A stretch of 64,000 bases of DNA from Chrysoperla carnea (Eukaryota > Arthropoda > Insecta > Neuroptera > Chrysopidae): contig NC_058339.1 of the NCBI RefSeq assembly GCF_905475395.1, positions 8,130,001-8,194,000 on the forward strand, read 5' to 3'. Position 1 is the first letter of the stretch; each line of letters opens with the position of its first letter. The notes under the pieces are model-generated. The model worked only from the letters and a program-made list of their open reading frames with translations. It did no database searches and was not told the DNA's origin. Shown one piece after another: positions 34,585 to 47,998 of this stretch. The position numbers were made by a program, and so were the translations under genes.

Positions 34585-34851
34585 TTAAAAATTACTTTTT
34601 AGTCCTTCCTCCAATGAATAGAAACACTGCTGTTGCAGGTACCTACGAACTGCATTGATCGGAGCCATTCTATTATCTCTCATAATGTCATTAACGGTTG
34701 ACCCTTTACTGATTTTACCAAAAAAAAGAATTGCAAGATACCTCGTATTTTTTTTTAAAAATGAATATTTACACCTGGGATTAACATATTCAGATGGATT
34801 TCGAATCATATAACGATTGCCCTGATTTATATTAATTTCGAACACATTATA
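34585..34851 (-). pseudogene. LINE-like reverse transcriptase C-terminal fragment
   Basis: The minus-strand frame of about 88 codons has the order of motifs seen at the C-terminus of insect non-LTR retrotransposon ORF2 proteins: NPSEYVNPRCKYSFLKK, then TRYLAILFFGKI ('YxxxxFFNKLP'-like), then AVRRYLQQQCFYSLEE near the end. It has no ATG start of its own (the open stretch begins with GTG after a stop) and lacks the polymerase core, so it is a truncated dead copy. Similarity is judged from memory of family patterns. Confidence 0.5.
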
Positions 34852-34854
34852 AAA

Positions 34855-34935
34855 CTAAAGTTTAAATATAAAAATGTTCCTCATAAAAAAAAGAAACAAA
34901 ATTTGTTTGAAACATTTTTTCTTAAACATATTTTT
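34855..34935 (-). repeat. Family A fragment
   Basis: It has 'aagtttaaatataaaaatg', 'ttcctcataaaaaa' and 'ttgtttgaaacatttttt', the conserved end of family A, just upstream of the LINE remnant. Confidence 0.5.
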
Positions 34936-35042
34936 GCATTCAATTTCTTCTAAATCTATAAGTGTTCCTCTACTTTTGTAATAATCTTGAAGATCAGGAT
35001 CAAATTCAATGTTACCAAAAGAAATACCCAACTACTCTGATC

Positions 35043-35170
35043 TAAAAAATTTTTCTGCGTGAAAGACTTATTAAACAACAACGCAATAAACTCTTAGGAA
35101 TCCCCCAGTATTCCCAGTTGAATATGTTAAGACTACTCAACTCCATTCAAAGGGCAATAGCTTTTGATAT
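35043..35170 (+). other. Unrecognised open stretch without start codon
   Basis: One plus-strand frame stays open and reads plausibly as protein, with LRERLIKQQRNKLLGIPQ followed by LNMLRLLNSIQRAIAF. It has no ATG and no family that I recognise. It may be a fragment of a mobile-element protein, or chance. Confidence 0.2.
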
Positions 35171-35199
35171 ATGCAATTCCATTGTTTCATTGATTAAAT

Positions 35200-36520
35200 T
35201 AATGATTTATATTTTTTTACAAATCATGTTTTTTATTCCTTCTGCACAATGTTTATATTAAAATTTCAATGCCAATGAAATAAACACAAACCATACATAC
35301 ACAACACAATATTTATAAAGTATATTCTTTATGACGTAGTTGAAATATACAAAAATGAATGAAAAATTTAATTACAACACAAAATAAATTAAACACTGAG
35401 AATATATAAAATATGCAAGCAAGCAAGTAGCCCGTATTTGTAACTCAAAATAATAATGAATTTAATCACATATGGACTGCAATTAATACCTTAATAAATG
35501 AATTAATTGTACCTACGTGCAATTATAGAGGGTTTTCCAATAAGAGTGTCCGAAATTTAAATTAAAATTGAATAGGTTTTGCATAATTGTCGGGATTTGT
35601 ACTTCACTGCAAGGCCATAGTTTCACAAATTAAAATCAAAATTTTCTTTTTGAATTTGTTGTTTTCATTTAGAAAAAAAAGTATCTGCCCAAAAACCAAA
35701 ATTCATATTATTCTTAATTCGTTTCCACACACTTTTTATTTTCTCTGGCCTGGGGAGATAATGCATCCACATTGTGTGTGTACATTCGATAGATGCGACT
35801 TTGCTTTGTTGACAAGTATTACCTAAGCAACGCCTGTTGTTTGTACTCCATATAATTGCGGAATTAATTCTCAGGCATAGTTCTTTTGGTTTTATTTCGT
35901 ATTTTAGATTTCAGCATTTTCAGATGTAAGAGCAAACTCTTACAATACCACCAAAGATTTTTAAGTAATTAAAAGAAGTATTTCAATTTAAAAAAAGGTT
36001 AACCCAAAGAATAACAGCAGGATCACACTTTTTTTTATCATAACTGACATCTTTTTTCCAAAATTTCAACTCAATTCTTTCATTTGTTGAAGAGTTATCA
36101 CAGAAAGTAGAAAATATGAGCTTATATTCCGGGTTCGATAGGCAATGTCGTCTTAATACGATCAATACAAGCAGAGATATTCAAGAAAACGTCACCAAAG
36201 AAAACGATGTAGAGATAAATTGTCCCAAAAAAACGCTTAGAAGTCCGTTCGGAACGTCCGGCACCGGCACCTTTTCTCTGCTTCTTATTTAAAAACAAGT
36301 GAAAACAAACAACTGACTGAGTTAGTTATTGAAATACCTGTATAGAAAGTGCTGAATATCAATTGCTCGCCATTTATTTGGTTTGCGAAAATTTCGTATT
36401 TCCTAAATTTTTTTTTCGTTTTTCGAGAATATTACAAAAGATCGCCAGTTGAAGCAACATGCTTATTCTTAACTTGTTATCTTTTATAGTTTTGGAGAAA
36501 ATAGACATCAAAGCTTTGTC
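35200..36520. other. No gene recognised
   Basis: AT-rich with short frames (for example 35587-35826 plus and 35983-36165 minus) that show no domain. A degraded repeat tail may lie at 36290-36350. Confidence 0.4.
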
Positions 36521-36524
36521 CTAA

Positions 36525-36610
36525 TTTGTGCCCTTACAGATAAACGCTGACGTATACGAAAAAATGTTTCAAACAAAAGTTGTTTATTTTTTTTATAAAA
36601 AACTACGTTT
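36525..36610 (+). repeat. Family A fragment
   Basis: 'tgcccttacagataaacgc', 'tgacgtatacgaaaaaatg' and 'tttcaaacaaaagttgttta' match the left end of the plus-strand family A copies. Confidence 0.5.
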
Positions 36611-36614
36611 AGAA

Positions 36615-37765
36615 GTTGACCAAGGCGAGATTATTGTGAACACGGTTATTTATCATATATAAGAATCACACCTGTGTAGGTATTTCAACATGCATTTGAC
36701 GAATATTTTTATCTAATTTCTTTAACATATCATTAAGCGATTGTCTTCTTGTCATTTAAGTAGGTGGTACATATTATAATGTTTAAACTGTACTTCTGTT
36801 TTTTTATTTTATTTTATTTTTTTTTTTAATTCCATAAATGATGACAATTTTAATAAATGAGTTAATAAATTGTGTGTTCAAAATAGATAAATCACTGCAT
36901 ATAATATAAAGAGTGTAATAGAAATAACGCCTTCTATATTATAAATCGATAATGGTGGTTCCAGTCCGAATTGCCAAAATTCTAAGATCCATTGTTTTTT
37001 CCTTCAACATTAAACCGAAAACTATAACAAAATATTTTATCGAAATATATTAATTTTGGTTTAAGAATCTTATTATAGAGAAAGATTTGTCAGTACTGGG
37101 AAAGTAAGAATCACAAAACTCCTTCTAAGAAATTAAAATTCTGCAACTTTACATTGAGGAACTGCTGGTTTCAGAATTAGAAGAAAATACACCAGTGAAC
37201 AACAATTTCTTTTTTGCTATTATGGAGTAGGTAGTACTTTTGTTTAAACACATAAGTAATTATTATTATTATTTATTTATTTTGTAGTGTGAATATAAGT
37301 GCAACGCATAATAATATATTTATTTATTTATAATTCTTAACTTTATAATAAAACATTCTTGTTAAATGGTTGAATGAACGTAAAACATAAATATTTTCAT
37401 TTACTTAAATTAATTTCACAATACTTAATAACTTTAATGTCTTTGTAGTTTGTCAGTTAGTTTATAGTTAGTTAGTGGGTACTTACTAATGGTTGCATGG
37501 TAATCTTAAAAACAATTATTATATTTATCTATATTTATGAGAATATAGATTTTAACCTTCATTTTTATCAAAAAAGTAGAAACGTAGCAATTGCATTCGT
37601 TTTGTTGAATTGTCTTCTTTGTGTAAGTTATAAATAATTTATTGTAATACATTTTACTAGCGGTACCCGTGGCTAGCAACAGACTAAAGAAAATAGTAAT
37701 TTACTTACTTTATTATTATATGCAATGCTAGCAGATACCCGCCCGATTTGGTGGGCAATTTCTCC
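36615..37765. other. No gene recognised
   Basis: AT-rich. Two short heads of insect-type repeats ('gcggtacccgtggctagc' near 37660 and 'gatacccgcccgatttggtg' near 37733) precede the satellite array. Confidence 0.4.
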
Positions 37766-37769
37766 TTTT

Positions 37770-38705
37770 TTAAACAAAGACAACCGCGATATCCCATAAA
37801 TTTTGCATCCAATCATTATATTAACCCGATATTAACCCACCGAGTTTCATCAAATTTCAAGACAAAATTTTTCTTTTCGTTTTTCTCGATTTTTTTAAAG
37901 GTATATTGCCCTTAAAAAAATTGCAAAAATCTAAAATTTTTTTATATCTTCAATTTCGTTAAAACTCAGTATATAAGGTAATTTTGACCCAAAAAGTACA
38001 AAAATCGGGTGCATTTGTTGACTGGTCGAATAGTTTTTGAGATACGGAGTGAAATCGATCCAAATATTGCGATATCTCAGAAACTCTGCAACCAATCATT
38101 AAATTAACGTGATTTTTAAACTTTTTGGATCAAAATAACCCTATCCACCAAGTTTCATCAAATTCCAAGACAAACATTTTTTTCCCGATTTTCTCGATTT
38201 TTTCGAAGGGGACCCCTTAAAAAAAATTCCAAAAAATTGAAAAAATTTTGTTATCTCCAATTTCGTTAAAACTCAGTATGTAAGGTAATTTTGACCCAAA
38301 AAGTGCAAAAATCGGGTGCATTTGTTGACTGGTCGAATAGTTTTTGAGATACGGACTAAAATCGATCCAAATATTGGGATATCTCAGAAACTCTGCATCC
38401 AATCATCAAACTAACCCGATTTTTATACTTCTAGGGTCAAAATTACCCCATAGACCAAGTTTCATCTAATTCCAAGACAAATTTTTTTTTGCGTTTTTCT
38501 CGATTTTTTTAAAGGGGTAGTACCCCTTAAAAAAATTCCAAAAAATCGAAAAAATTTTGTTATCTCCAACTTCGTTAAAACTCAGTATATAAGGTAATTA
38601 TGACCCAAAAAGTGCAAAAATCAGGTGCATTTGTTGACTGGTCGAATAATTTTTAAGATACAGACTAAAATCAATCCAAATATTGCGATATCTCAGAAAC
38701 TGGTT
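37770..38705 (+). repeat. Satellite 1 array, three units of about 308 bp
   Basis: The landmark 'aaaactcagtatataagg' begins at 37961, 38268 and 38577, giving periods of 307 and 309 bp. Other shared blocks are 'gcatttgttgactggtcgaa', 'tagtttttgagatacgg', 'gcgatatctcagaaactctg' and 'ccaagtttcatcaaattcc'. It is the same family and orientation as 19850-20330. Period regularity and moderate divergence indicate an old tandem array. Confidence 0.85.
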
Positions 38706-38709
38706 GTTT

Positions 38710-39603
38710 TTAATTAAATTAATATAAATCAATTTTTTCCATAACGAGCTTTTGCAAGCAAGCTTATACCATTTCTTTTTATACCAATTTTGATTGGTTA
38801 ATAGCTCGATGCATCTAAATATGAATCACAAATGAAGATAAAGAATTTGTTAGTAAAAAGAATAGTTGTTTTTTTGAATAAAGTCATAAAAAATCGTGAA
38901 TAATCATTGAGTTGAAAACAGAATAACATTGCTTTATAAAAAAAATTAGTATATTTTCAAGTTATTTCCCTTGGCTGGCTGTCAGTTCCCAAAGTAATAA
39001 TTTCAAAAACATAATTACATCAACTCTACAAAAATATATCATTTAAAACATAATAATAAAATTGTTGGACTTGTTCTAAAATAACAGATTCATATACTTA
39101 CACCTCACTAATGAAATTTTAAAACAATATATGTAGGGCAGATTTGGTCAAGATGGCACCTTTTGTTATATCCTCACTAAAATACAAAGTGCGTAGGTAC
39201 ATACGTTCAAAATAGGTACACTAAAAAAAATTCTTAATATCAACCGATGTGTGATTGTCCCAACGTCACCGCGAGATCAAATATTGCGAAAGTGGCAACG
39301 AATATGATTCAACTACCGATTGAGTGGGAAAGTTGACACAAACGCATGAGTTATTTGTAATATACTTTCTAAAAAATTTCAAATATGGTTGTTTTGAAAT
39401 GCAACATAGTTTTAAACAATCATTTTTTGATTGGTTCTTCCACTAAATATTATAACAGAATACTGATGTGATTGTCACAACCACATGAGCAAGTTTATAA
39501 GGTTTACTCTTAAAAATAATTATATTTCTTCGAGTCTGACTTAAGGATTGCTATTGATTTTAGTGACTTAAGTCCACTACATTACCGACTGCGTTACCGA
39601 TGG

Positions 39604-39647
<44 letters not shown>

Positions 39648-40629
39648 ATATTCTATATAGTATAAAAATGATCAATAAGTTTACTTCAAACGTTCTTTAA
39701 AATTAGTAACAAGAATCTTCATGTAGTTGACTCAATCACATATGGACTAGCCATAATAGATATGCGATCATAATAACCAAATCCTATATTTAAAGCAAAC
39801 GCAAAGAAATTTTCTTTTCATTTTTCGATTCGCTTTATTTACACGATTATATATTCCAACTAAGTACAATTTTATTTTCCATCAATAAAATACATGACTT
39901 TAAACTAAAATCAATCTCTTTCATAGAAGTAATGATTTTATTTATTTAACTTGTGATTTTGTATCAATGAATCCATATTTTAAATTCAATCCCATTCTTT
40001 TGTAAATGCAAATATTTAGCTGTACTTATTCCAATCATTAGCAAATTGTTTGAAAGTATTTTTTCTTTATTTCAATATGAAACAACCAACTTCGGGATGA
40101 AAAGATTAAGAAAATATTATTGGTGTCTATTGGCAGGGAGCATAGAAGGTGAATAGACAATTTGACCGCAGCGCTGTTATCTTAAAAAATTTGCAATAAA
40201 TCATGCGTTTTATTTGAGCCATTTTTAATAATTATTTAGCCTTATTTAAATGGTATAGTAAATGCCAAATTAGAATTATTGAAAAATGTAAATATAAATT
40301 AACATAATTTTAAATCTAAAACAAATTTACAACATGCTCATCCATACAATTATATTAATAAAGTATTTTGTCGTTACTATGGTAGCACCCTGTAATAACA
40401 CTCATGGACGGAGCGAATAGCAGAACTTTCATCTTACATTGGAAGTAAAAGTATTTTTTGGAAAACATTGCAAATTGGAAATTTTGCAATCATATTTCCC
40501 CTATTATAAACATTTGACATTGCCCGCATTACAAACAATCAAATGCAACAAAAACAACAGCAATAAAAACAATAAAATAAAAAACAAACAACGCAGACTA
40601 TTTTGAATTTAAACGTTAAAGAAATGCAC

Positions 40630-40665
<36 letters not shown>

Positions 40666-41015
40666 TCTTAATGAGAAATGTTTATAATATTGTTATTTTG
40701 AGACAATAGGTGTGGGTGTTTTAATTTACCATGTCCATAATATTTGTTATTTTTATTTGAGTCAAGTCAAAGTAATAAGTACAGAGTGTAAGTAGTAGAG
40801 TTGCAAGTTTGTTATACAAATGAAACATATTATAAATAATTAGTTTATTATTACAAACTTGACAAATATTATTTTTAGTTGAAACCAACAGAATGAAAAT
40901 GTTTAGTTCTTCAATCTATATTTAGGAGTTCTTCTATTTGTTAATGCCAAAAAAATTTATTGTTTAAAGTAAGGTTATAAATACAAGTAAAATTAACAAA
41001 ATTTAAAAAACTCCA
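38710..41015. other. No gene recognised; two microsatellites
   Basis: It contains a (TA)n run at 39604-39644 and an (AAT)n run at 40630-40664. The rest is AT-rich with no recognisable gene. Confidence 0.5.
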
Positions 41016-41019
41016 CGGC

Positions 41020-41650
41020 AAATGCGATTTATTCCTTGTAAACCGATTTTTGGAAACTTAGCTATAAAATATTCTCAAGCAAGTCGGTAGCGTCCGTTAA
41101 GAAGCTACAATGCCACTGAGAAACACACAGACCTACAGATAAACACTTTAAACTTATAAGACTCCTTCTTTAATCAATATCAAAGTCCAGGACATCAGAT
41201 GAGATGAAAAGGATACTTAGAGAGCTATCATTTTTTGGGACAAATTTTTGGAAATATTTTAAATTGAAATATTTGAGTTGAGTTTGTTCTTTTGAATTAC
41301 CTAATTATTTCACCATTTCACTTTTCGAAATGAATTGAGCCAGGTTTATTTGACCACTCATTACCATAGTAATTATTTATGTTAAAATTATATGTCATGC
41401 CTTTTACAAACTGAATCGATTTTAAAGATCATAGCCAATTTTTTAGTTTTTTTCGGGTAGGGAATGTTAAGCTCACATTTGAACACATAGCTAAGAACAA
41501 ATCCGTTAAATTACCTTTCAAATGATACCAAAACAATTAAAATCAGTTCATCCGTTTAGGCGCTACGATGCCACAGACAGACACACACACACATAGCGGT
41601 CAAACTTAATGACCAACTTTCCAAAAATTCACAGTCAATTATTAACATAA
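41020..41650 (+). repeat. Insect-type interspersed repeat tails
   Basis: Two related tails are present. Near 41104 is 'gctacaatgccactgagaa' with 'cacacagacctacagata'. Near 41543 is 'tcatccgtttaggcgctacg', 'atgccacagacagacacac' and 'gcggtcaaactta'. This 'scroll' of CACAGACAGAC followed by 'tcaaactta' is a common 3' segment of insect interspersed repeats. There is no ORF. Confidence 0.45.
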
Positions 41651-41654
41651 TAAA

Positions 41655-43105
41655 GAAAGCTTACCCAAAATATGAAGTCATTCCGATTCTTGGTTTTCGT
41701 GAAAAACGAAGTAGAAGTTACTTAGTCTAGTCGACAAGTTCAAATTTCCATATTTTCCGTAAACGTAATACTTTTTTGTACATGAAGTTTGTAGCCCGTA
41801 GCTTCGTGTAAGTTATTAAAGGTTACTGGCAGTATTAAAATACAAAGTCATTGACCATGTAGAACCTTCAAACTTCACCTTGACATTGTAATGTGAGTAG
41901 CAGAAAATTATATAGTTAAAAACAGTTTACCACCCAACAGTACCTGGTCTTTGATGTCAGTGACCTAAAATAAGATTTAGATTTCATTTCAATGACTATA
42001 TATCGTGATGCAAACCTATCACGTTTCATCTAAAATGCCACCTGTACAAAAGTTAAAACAAAAACCAGACGCAAAAGCTGAAAGCAAGCATAAATATACT
42101 GTATACTGACTTTTAACAAAAATTAGGTATATTTTTAAAGGACCTTTTAAGATAAAAAAAAGTAGCTAATAAATGATTTCTTAATTCACTTATACTTGAC
42201 TCTATATAATCAATAATCACTTCATTGTCCATATGCGGTCATTCTGGCTCACCCATGATAGACACAAATTTGACCAATACTGCATATGGTTTGTTGGGGC
42301 ATGACTTTAATACACAAAGAAACATCCAAAGTAATCGCTCCTTCCTAAAAGGTATAATGATAAATATATTTTATCCTTGTTACTCTTTTAAGAACCAGTA
42401 AATATTGTGAAATAAATACAAACTGGATCGACATGACACTTTGTTTCCGTTGAACGGATGTTCCGTTCACATGTAAGTAATTTGATCGGACATTCTATTG
42501 TGTTAAATGTATAAAAAAAACGTGTTGGTCACATTAAACAGACAGTTGAAAGTTGAATGACGAAACTGAATCAGACCAATATCATTTATTTATGTACTTA
42601 GTGATCAAGATGGTAGATCGTGTCATTTGACCACCATCAAAGTGTAAATTGATACATTTTTTATATAGTTTAATGTAGATTGTAGGTGTTAGACGGCTCA
42701 GTCTTGCAGTTTTTGTTGTTCGTAAAGCTGACGTACATTTCTAGGAAACTTTTAAGAACTGGTACCACGATGATGCTTTAATTGATTCGTTGAGCGTCAG
42801 ATTTTAGTTGTTTTTTAATAGTAGTTTAAATAGAAATTTCCTGCGTACAGTTATCAGCAAAGTTAAAATCACCTGCCGCCGGATCAGGACATCTTACACT
42901 CTACCAACATACTCATTTCTCATCCATCTAGCTCAATTTTGGAGAAGCTGTACAATGAAACGGGTTAATAACGCAATCCAATCCGCCACTCTTGATTCGA
43001 TACAGCACAGCAATCTATATTTTTGGGGAAAATATGATAAATAAGTTATCTTACAAGATAGAAACAATAAGTCACTGGAGTGCGAACTAATTCAACACTT
43101 AAGAA
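41655..43105. other. No gene recognised
   Basis: A 78-codon frame at 42808-43044 (TTG start) falls in a somewhat GC-richer patch but has no motif that I know. Otherwise there is nothing recognisable. Confidence 0.4.
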
Positions 43106-43111
43106 CACCTA

Positions 43112-43499
43112 TTCGCTCCGTGCGTGAGTTTCGTTTCCATGGTAACGATAAACTACTTTAATTATAGAATTGTATGAATGCATATATAATTGTATGGATT
43201 GCATTTAAGACTCACATTGAAAATTTAATATTATTGTATCACAAATTTAAATAAATAATTATGATAATTTATAATTAAAAAATAATATTTGTTCAATTTG
43301 ATTTCTTATTTTCACAATTTTTAATGCATTAAGTTTAATTAATTAGTGTTTTTCAATAATTTTAATTTGACATTTTCTATAAGATTAACATGTAAAGAAT
43401 TGCAAATTAGTCATAACAGCCCCCTTTAACTCCAAAATTTTTCACTGGAAGCGCTGGCATCGATTTTATTGTCCCTACCATGACTACGCACACAACGAA
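43112..43499 (+). mobile_element. TA-flanked MITE, copy 1 (388 bp)
   Basis: It begins TTCGCTCCGTGCGTGAG and ends CTACGCACACAACGAA, an imperfect TIR of about 15 bp. It is flanked by TA on both sides (43110-43111 and 43500-43501), as expected for a Tc1/mariner-type element. The body has no transposase and is nearly identical to 54265-54652 and 57433-57826, with shared blocks 'gtttccatggtaacgata', 'tgtatggattgcattta' and 'cactggaagcgctggcat'. Confidence 0.88.
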
Positions 43500-44119
43500 T
43501 ATGAACAAGACAGGTAACAATAGATGCATGTACTACATACAATAGACATAAGTTTAAGAAGGTAAATTGTATATAATTTAGTAGTATAGATTTACTCCGT
43601 CTAAAATAGGTCGAAATTCAAGAACTTAACAAAGCAGCAAAGCCATCCAACTCGGATTGTATACTTTTCTAATTTTATTTACAATTTTCCGCGTTTTTCA
43701 GAAGTATTTTGCAATTTTCGGAAAAAATATACATCCTATTGATCTGTATTGTGATTTTTTCTGTTTAGACTGCAGAAAAGAAACATCGATGCTGATGTGA
43801 TAATAAATCATATACGTGCCACAGCAGGAATATTATTTCTACTTTTTAAAACAATAATAGCTTGTACATTAATTAGGGCTATATTTACATATTATCCATG
43901 AAAACTGCAAAATTTTCGGACTTTTTTCAGTTTTTGTAGTCAATTCAAAAAAAAAACTATGACCTTTTGACATTAGTTGATACTATCATTTTAAAAATAT
44001 ATTAAATTTGAAACAATTGAAGACAACCTTCAGCTCCGTAAGTCTAATAGTTTTTGAGATATGATGCTTGAAAATTTACATGGTTTTCAGAAATGTTAAA
44101 ATTTTGAGCTTTGCTTATG

Positions 44120-44245
44120 TTAAAGAGATAGAACAAAAGTTTAAATGTAAAAAAAGTTTTTTATCAAAAAATATGAAAAACTTTTGTTTGAAACAGATAT
44201 TCGTAAACATCATTGTTTTTTTGAGAGGGAGCAAATTAGAGCAAA
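44120..44245 (-). repeat. Family A fragment
   Basis: 'gagatagaacaaaagtttaa', 'aaacttttgtttgaaaca' and 'cgtaaacatcattgttt' match the conserved end of family A. It lies just left of TTAA-MITE copy 2. Confidence 0.6.
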
Positions 44246-44338
44246 TCTTTAATGCCCATTCTCCAAAAATATAAAAGATGAAAATTGGTAGGTAGATTCA
44301 ACAAATGAGCCTTATGAAATTTTTGAAAGGATGTATGA

Positions 44339-44967
44339 GCATGACAACAATGTTTGATTTAAAGGCTCAAAATTTGTTTATAGGCAGACTTTTACTCAAA
44401 GAATATATGATTAAAATTTCAACATAGGTATCCGTGCAAATTTTTAAGAAAATAGTCTTTGAAAATCGATATAAAATACATTGGCTTTTATGGAGGAATC
44501 TCAAAAAACGACATATTTTGAAAGTTTTTGATTATTTCTACTTAGAATGGATAAAAACAAATTAAAAAAAAACTTCTTAATAGAAAGTAAACATATAAGC
44601 AATGGCATAGAAATAAAAAAAAAAAAGTGTCTCCGCCCATATAAGGGATGTAAGAGCAGGGTAGGTTTAGGTTTGAAATTATTTCTATCTTATTTTCCAC
44701 TTTGGTAATGAATTTTGTTATAACTTCATGAATGTAGACGAAAAATAAGAATAAAAATTTTCGATATGTGTCTTGGTTTTCGAAATATCGAAAGCTAAAT
44801 AATTAAACAAAATTTTCAATTTTCGATATTTTGAAAATTAAGCCAGATATCGAAAAATTTTATTCTTACATTTCGTCTTATATCGTCAAGTAATAATATA
44901 AATTTATCATCAAAATTGAAAATATCTATTTTTAAATTTGTGCCCCCACTACCATGCTCATACATCC
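44339..44967 (-). mobile_element. TTAA-flanked MITE, copy 2 (629 bp, reversed)
   Basis: The same 15-bp terminal inverted repeat GGATGTATGAGCATG is present at both ends. TTAA is intact on the right (44968-44971) and decayed to GAAA on the left. The body is the reverse complement of copies 1 and 3, including the hairpin-forming half (44645-44967). Confidence 0.85.
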
Positions 44968-44971
44968 TTAA

Positions 44972-45585
44972 GAAAATCTACAATATTTCATCTAATTCAG
45001 ACGGACTAGTATAAGTATAGATATATGAATACTTAGCTATAGAGATGTAGTTTTATATTGAAAAGGTGAAAGTGAAATTTAATAACAATAATAACATACA
45101 TTTATTGTATTTAGTTGTACCTGGTGTAGGTAGATAGATATCTGTTTTGATTTCATAGTGAACTCAAACTCAAACTCATTTCATTTCATTCATTTGTGGG
45201 TCACTTATACAGATAATGAGGTTGTCAAATTTCTACTTTAACCTCAGTGTTCTACTTTCAAATAATAAATAAATATATGAGTATAGTTAAGTATGTTACT
45301 TTATTTATAAGTCAGTCAAGAAAGTGAAACTGTTGAAGAAATTGAAAGTAGGTAAAAATTAAAAAAATAAAATAATAATAGTATGCATATTATTTATATT
45401 TATTTTATTATTGTTTTACTTTAATTTATTATATTTTAACATTATAAAAAGTCAACAAAAAAATAAACATGACATGAATTAGAGGAATGTAAGGAAACTT
45501 ATTGAATTAGGACTGACAGGTCCATAACTAGGGCACAAAACAAAACATATGTCATTAATTTACAGTACTTTAAATATCATAATTT
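44972..45585. other. No gene recognised
   Basis: AT-rich sequence with no frame or repeat that I can name. Confidence 0.4.
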
Positions 45586-45589
45586 GATG

Positions 45590-46050
45590 AAGAATTCTGA
45601 ATACATCATAAAGTTAAAAAATTCAATTTTTTTTGATAACAAAGGCAAATTTGATCCGATTTTATTGGAATTTTTTGTGAAACCCACTAATTTTGGTTCA
45701 TTTTTTTCCGCCCAGTTATTCGCTAGCTATCACTGATGTACTTAATCCCGGTACCAGGGTTCCATATTCTGGAAACCTATTAGAGGTAGGTTAATTTTGA
45801 TCAGAAATTTGAAAATTATGACCCAAATTTAGTAGGATTACATACTTGGTTTATCAAAATTGGATAAAGTTTGGATGTGGTAGAGCAAAATTAAATTTTT
45901 TTGATTTTTATGACGTCATAAAGTTAAAAATTGGATGTGATAGAGCAAGATTTTATTTATTGGAATTTTTTTTGAAGCCCACTAATTTTGGGTCATTCTG
46001 TTCAAATACGATGTCAGTTTTTTGCTAGCTATCACTTTTGTAAAAAAGTA
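45590..46050 (+). repeat. Satellite 2 fragment, about 1.5 units
   Basis: It shares 'tttgataacaaaggcaaatt', 'tgatccgattttattgg', 'gctagctatcac', 'gtaggattacatacttggtt' and 'tatgacgtcataaagtta' with the array at 27118-28080. The second unit is internally deleted ('ggatgtgatagagcaaga' joins directly to 'ttattggaattttt'). Confidence 0.7.
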
Positions 46051-46054
46051 AAAA

Positions 46055-47995
46055 TTCTTTGTTTTAACCTACATGTACAAATGTAACTGTTTTTCACCTA
46101 AAACCTTTTAAAATGCAATGATCTTCCTCTGTATATTTTATAATTGCTTCCAGAGATCGATCCAGAGAGGAATAATCAGTGATAGCACATGGTGGTACAA
46201 ACGTTTCTGGACCGTTTTGTATGTCTGGCTCGTTAGTTTTTCGTAAAATTAGAGAATTTTATGCTTCTTGGGGGAGAACAATTTTCAGGGATTTTACGTG
46301 TCCCTTCAATAAGAGATAACGTTATATTTCTTGGATTGTTTTCTTTTATAACAAAATATTTTTAGTTTTTTGATAATAATTTGTTGATCCGTTTCGTAGA
46401 TTAATTGGATTAATACGTCATATATGATAAACTATTTAAACTAGACCTTGATATAATCACACAGTAAGAAAATTATTATAAAATTTCCCGCACTTTTATT
46501 TTATCATATAATGTGGTATCCGTTTTTCCACAAGGATAAATTATTTTTTTTTTTAAATTTCCAACCACTAACTAAAATAAAACCTTGAACAAAGTTTATT
46601 ATTTCATATTTCGGTCAAAATTTCCAAATTTTTATGCTAAATTAAGACAATATTTTCCGAAATAATGATTAGAGAGAGATTCAACAAATATTAATCCCTT
46701 AGGAGATTAACGATTGTAGTTTTTAACATAAATTTTGTCAAGAGAAAAAACATTTTTTTTTTGTAAAAACAATTTTGGAAATTTATCTAAAAAAATATCA
46801 TTTTTTGTTTGTGATTTTGAAAACTCTATAAACCATTTTTTAAAGTGAATTTTAACTACTTTAACTACCTTAAGTAAATTGTATTTTTAACAGTTATTCC
46901 GTATTTTTTGTCTGCTCGGAAGTTTGATAAAGTTAAGCTTTTTGATAAAATAATATGAAGTTTTCTCAAGTCATGACTTGAGTGTCGAAGTTATGGAAAT
47001 CAAATTTTTTGGGAATCATTTCGAAAAATAAAAACATTATACTCAAATTTTCAACACCTTTTACTGCTGCCAAGAACTCTAATTTTACAAACATTGTCTA
47101 AATACGAAAATCGAAAACTTTAAGCAACCTTTCAAACTCTACCAATCTTTTTAAACTCCATTTATGGATAAAATTCTTGTTATAGTTTCTCATTACAGAA
47201 TTTTCATGATTTTTATATAAAATTTGTCATATATGTTTATTGACCTCTTAAAATCCTTGAAAAAAAATTATTGTTAATCGACCTTGATTTTTACATGAAG
47301 ATAAAATCTTCTAAAAATTAAATATCTTCAAAATACGTTGTCTAATTTATAGTGGGTATATAATTGCTAATATACGAACGAGGTAGTTGGCATTTAATGT
47401 CCATGAGAAGTATAATTTAAAAAGAAAAAAATTTTTTTTTTAAATATTTAACCTTGAAAATATACCAAAATATATTTCATTTAATAAAAATTCAAATAAA
47501 TTAATTAATTTAGAGTGAATTCCTGTATACAATATAAATGTGTAAGTGTTTAAGGGGTCTTTGACATGGTGATTATTTAGTCAACAGCACCATAAAGAGG
47601 ATTTTGACTTGAGGACTAAAGCCTACTACACACAATCTAATTTATTGGAACTTGTTATTCGATGAATTTGTAACCGCTACAATTTACAAAACAAAGTGCG
47701 TATAGTGACTCCACCTCAAGATGAACATTTCTGTGGACCGCATTACGAATTTTGTTAAACACAATAAAAATATTTACCTAAATTTATGAAAAAATTATTA
47801 TTGTTAATTAGCTCGATCTATTTCGATTGCTGTGGCAATCCTCTTCAGTAGCATTAAACCCTTAAAACTGTTTGAAAAGTACAGAAGTAAGTAAAGTTAG
47901 ACAGATACTCCTGAAAAAACCAGTGAGTCTATTGATCGAACATTGTCGATCGAAGTAGATCTTCAACATGTCTCGGGAAGTTTCTTACAATTTAT
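46055..47995. other. No gene recognised
   Basis: Long AT-rich stretch. No frame over 60 codons, RNA gene or TIR pair was identified. Confidence 0.45.
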
Positions 47996-47998
47996 AAT

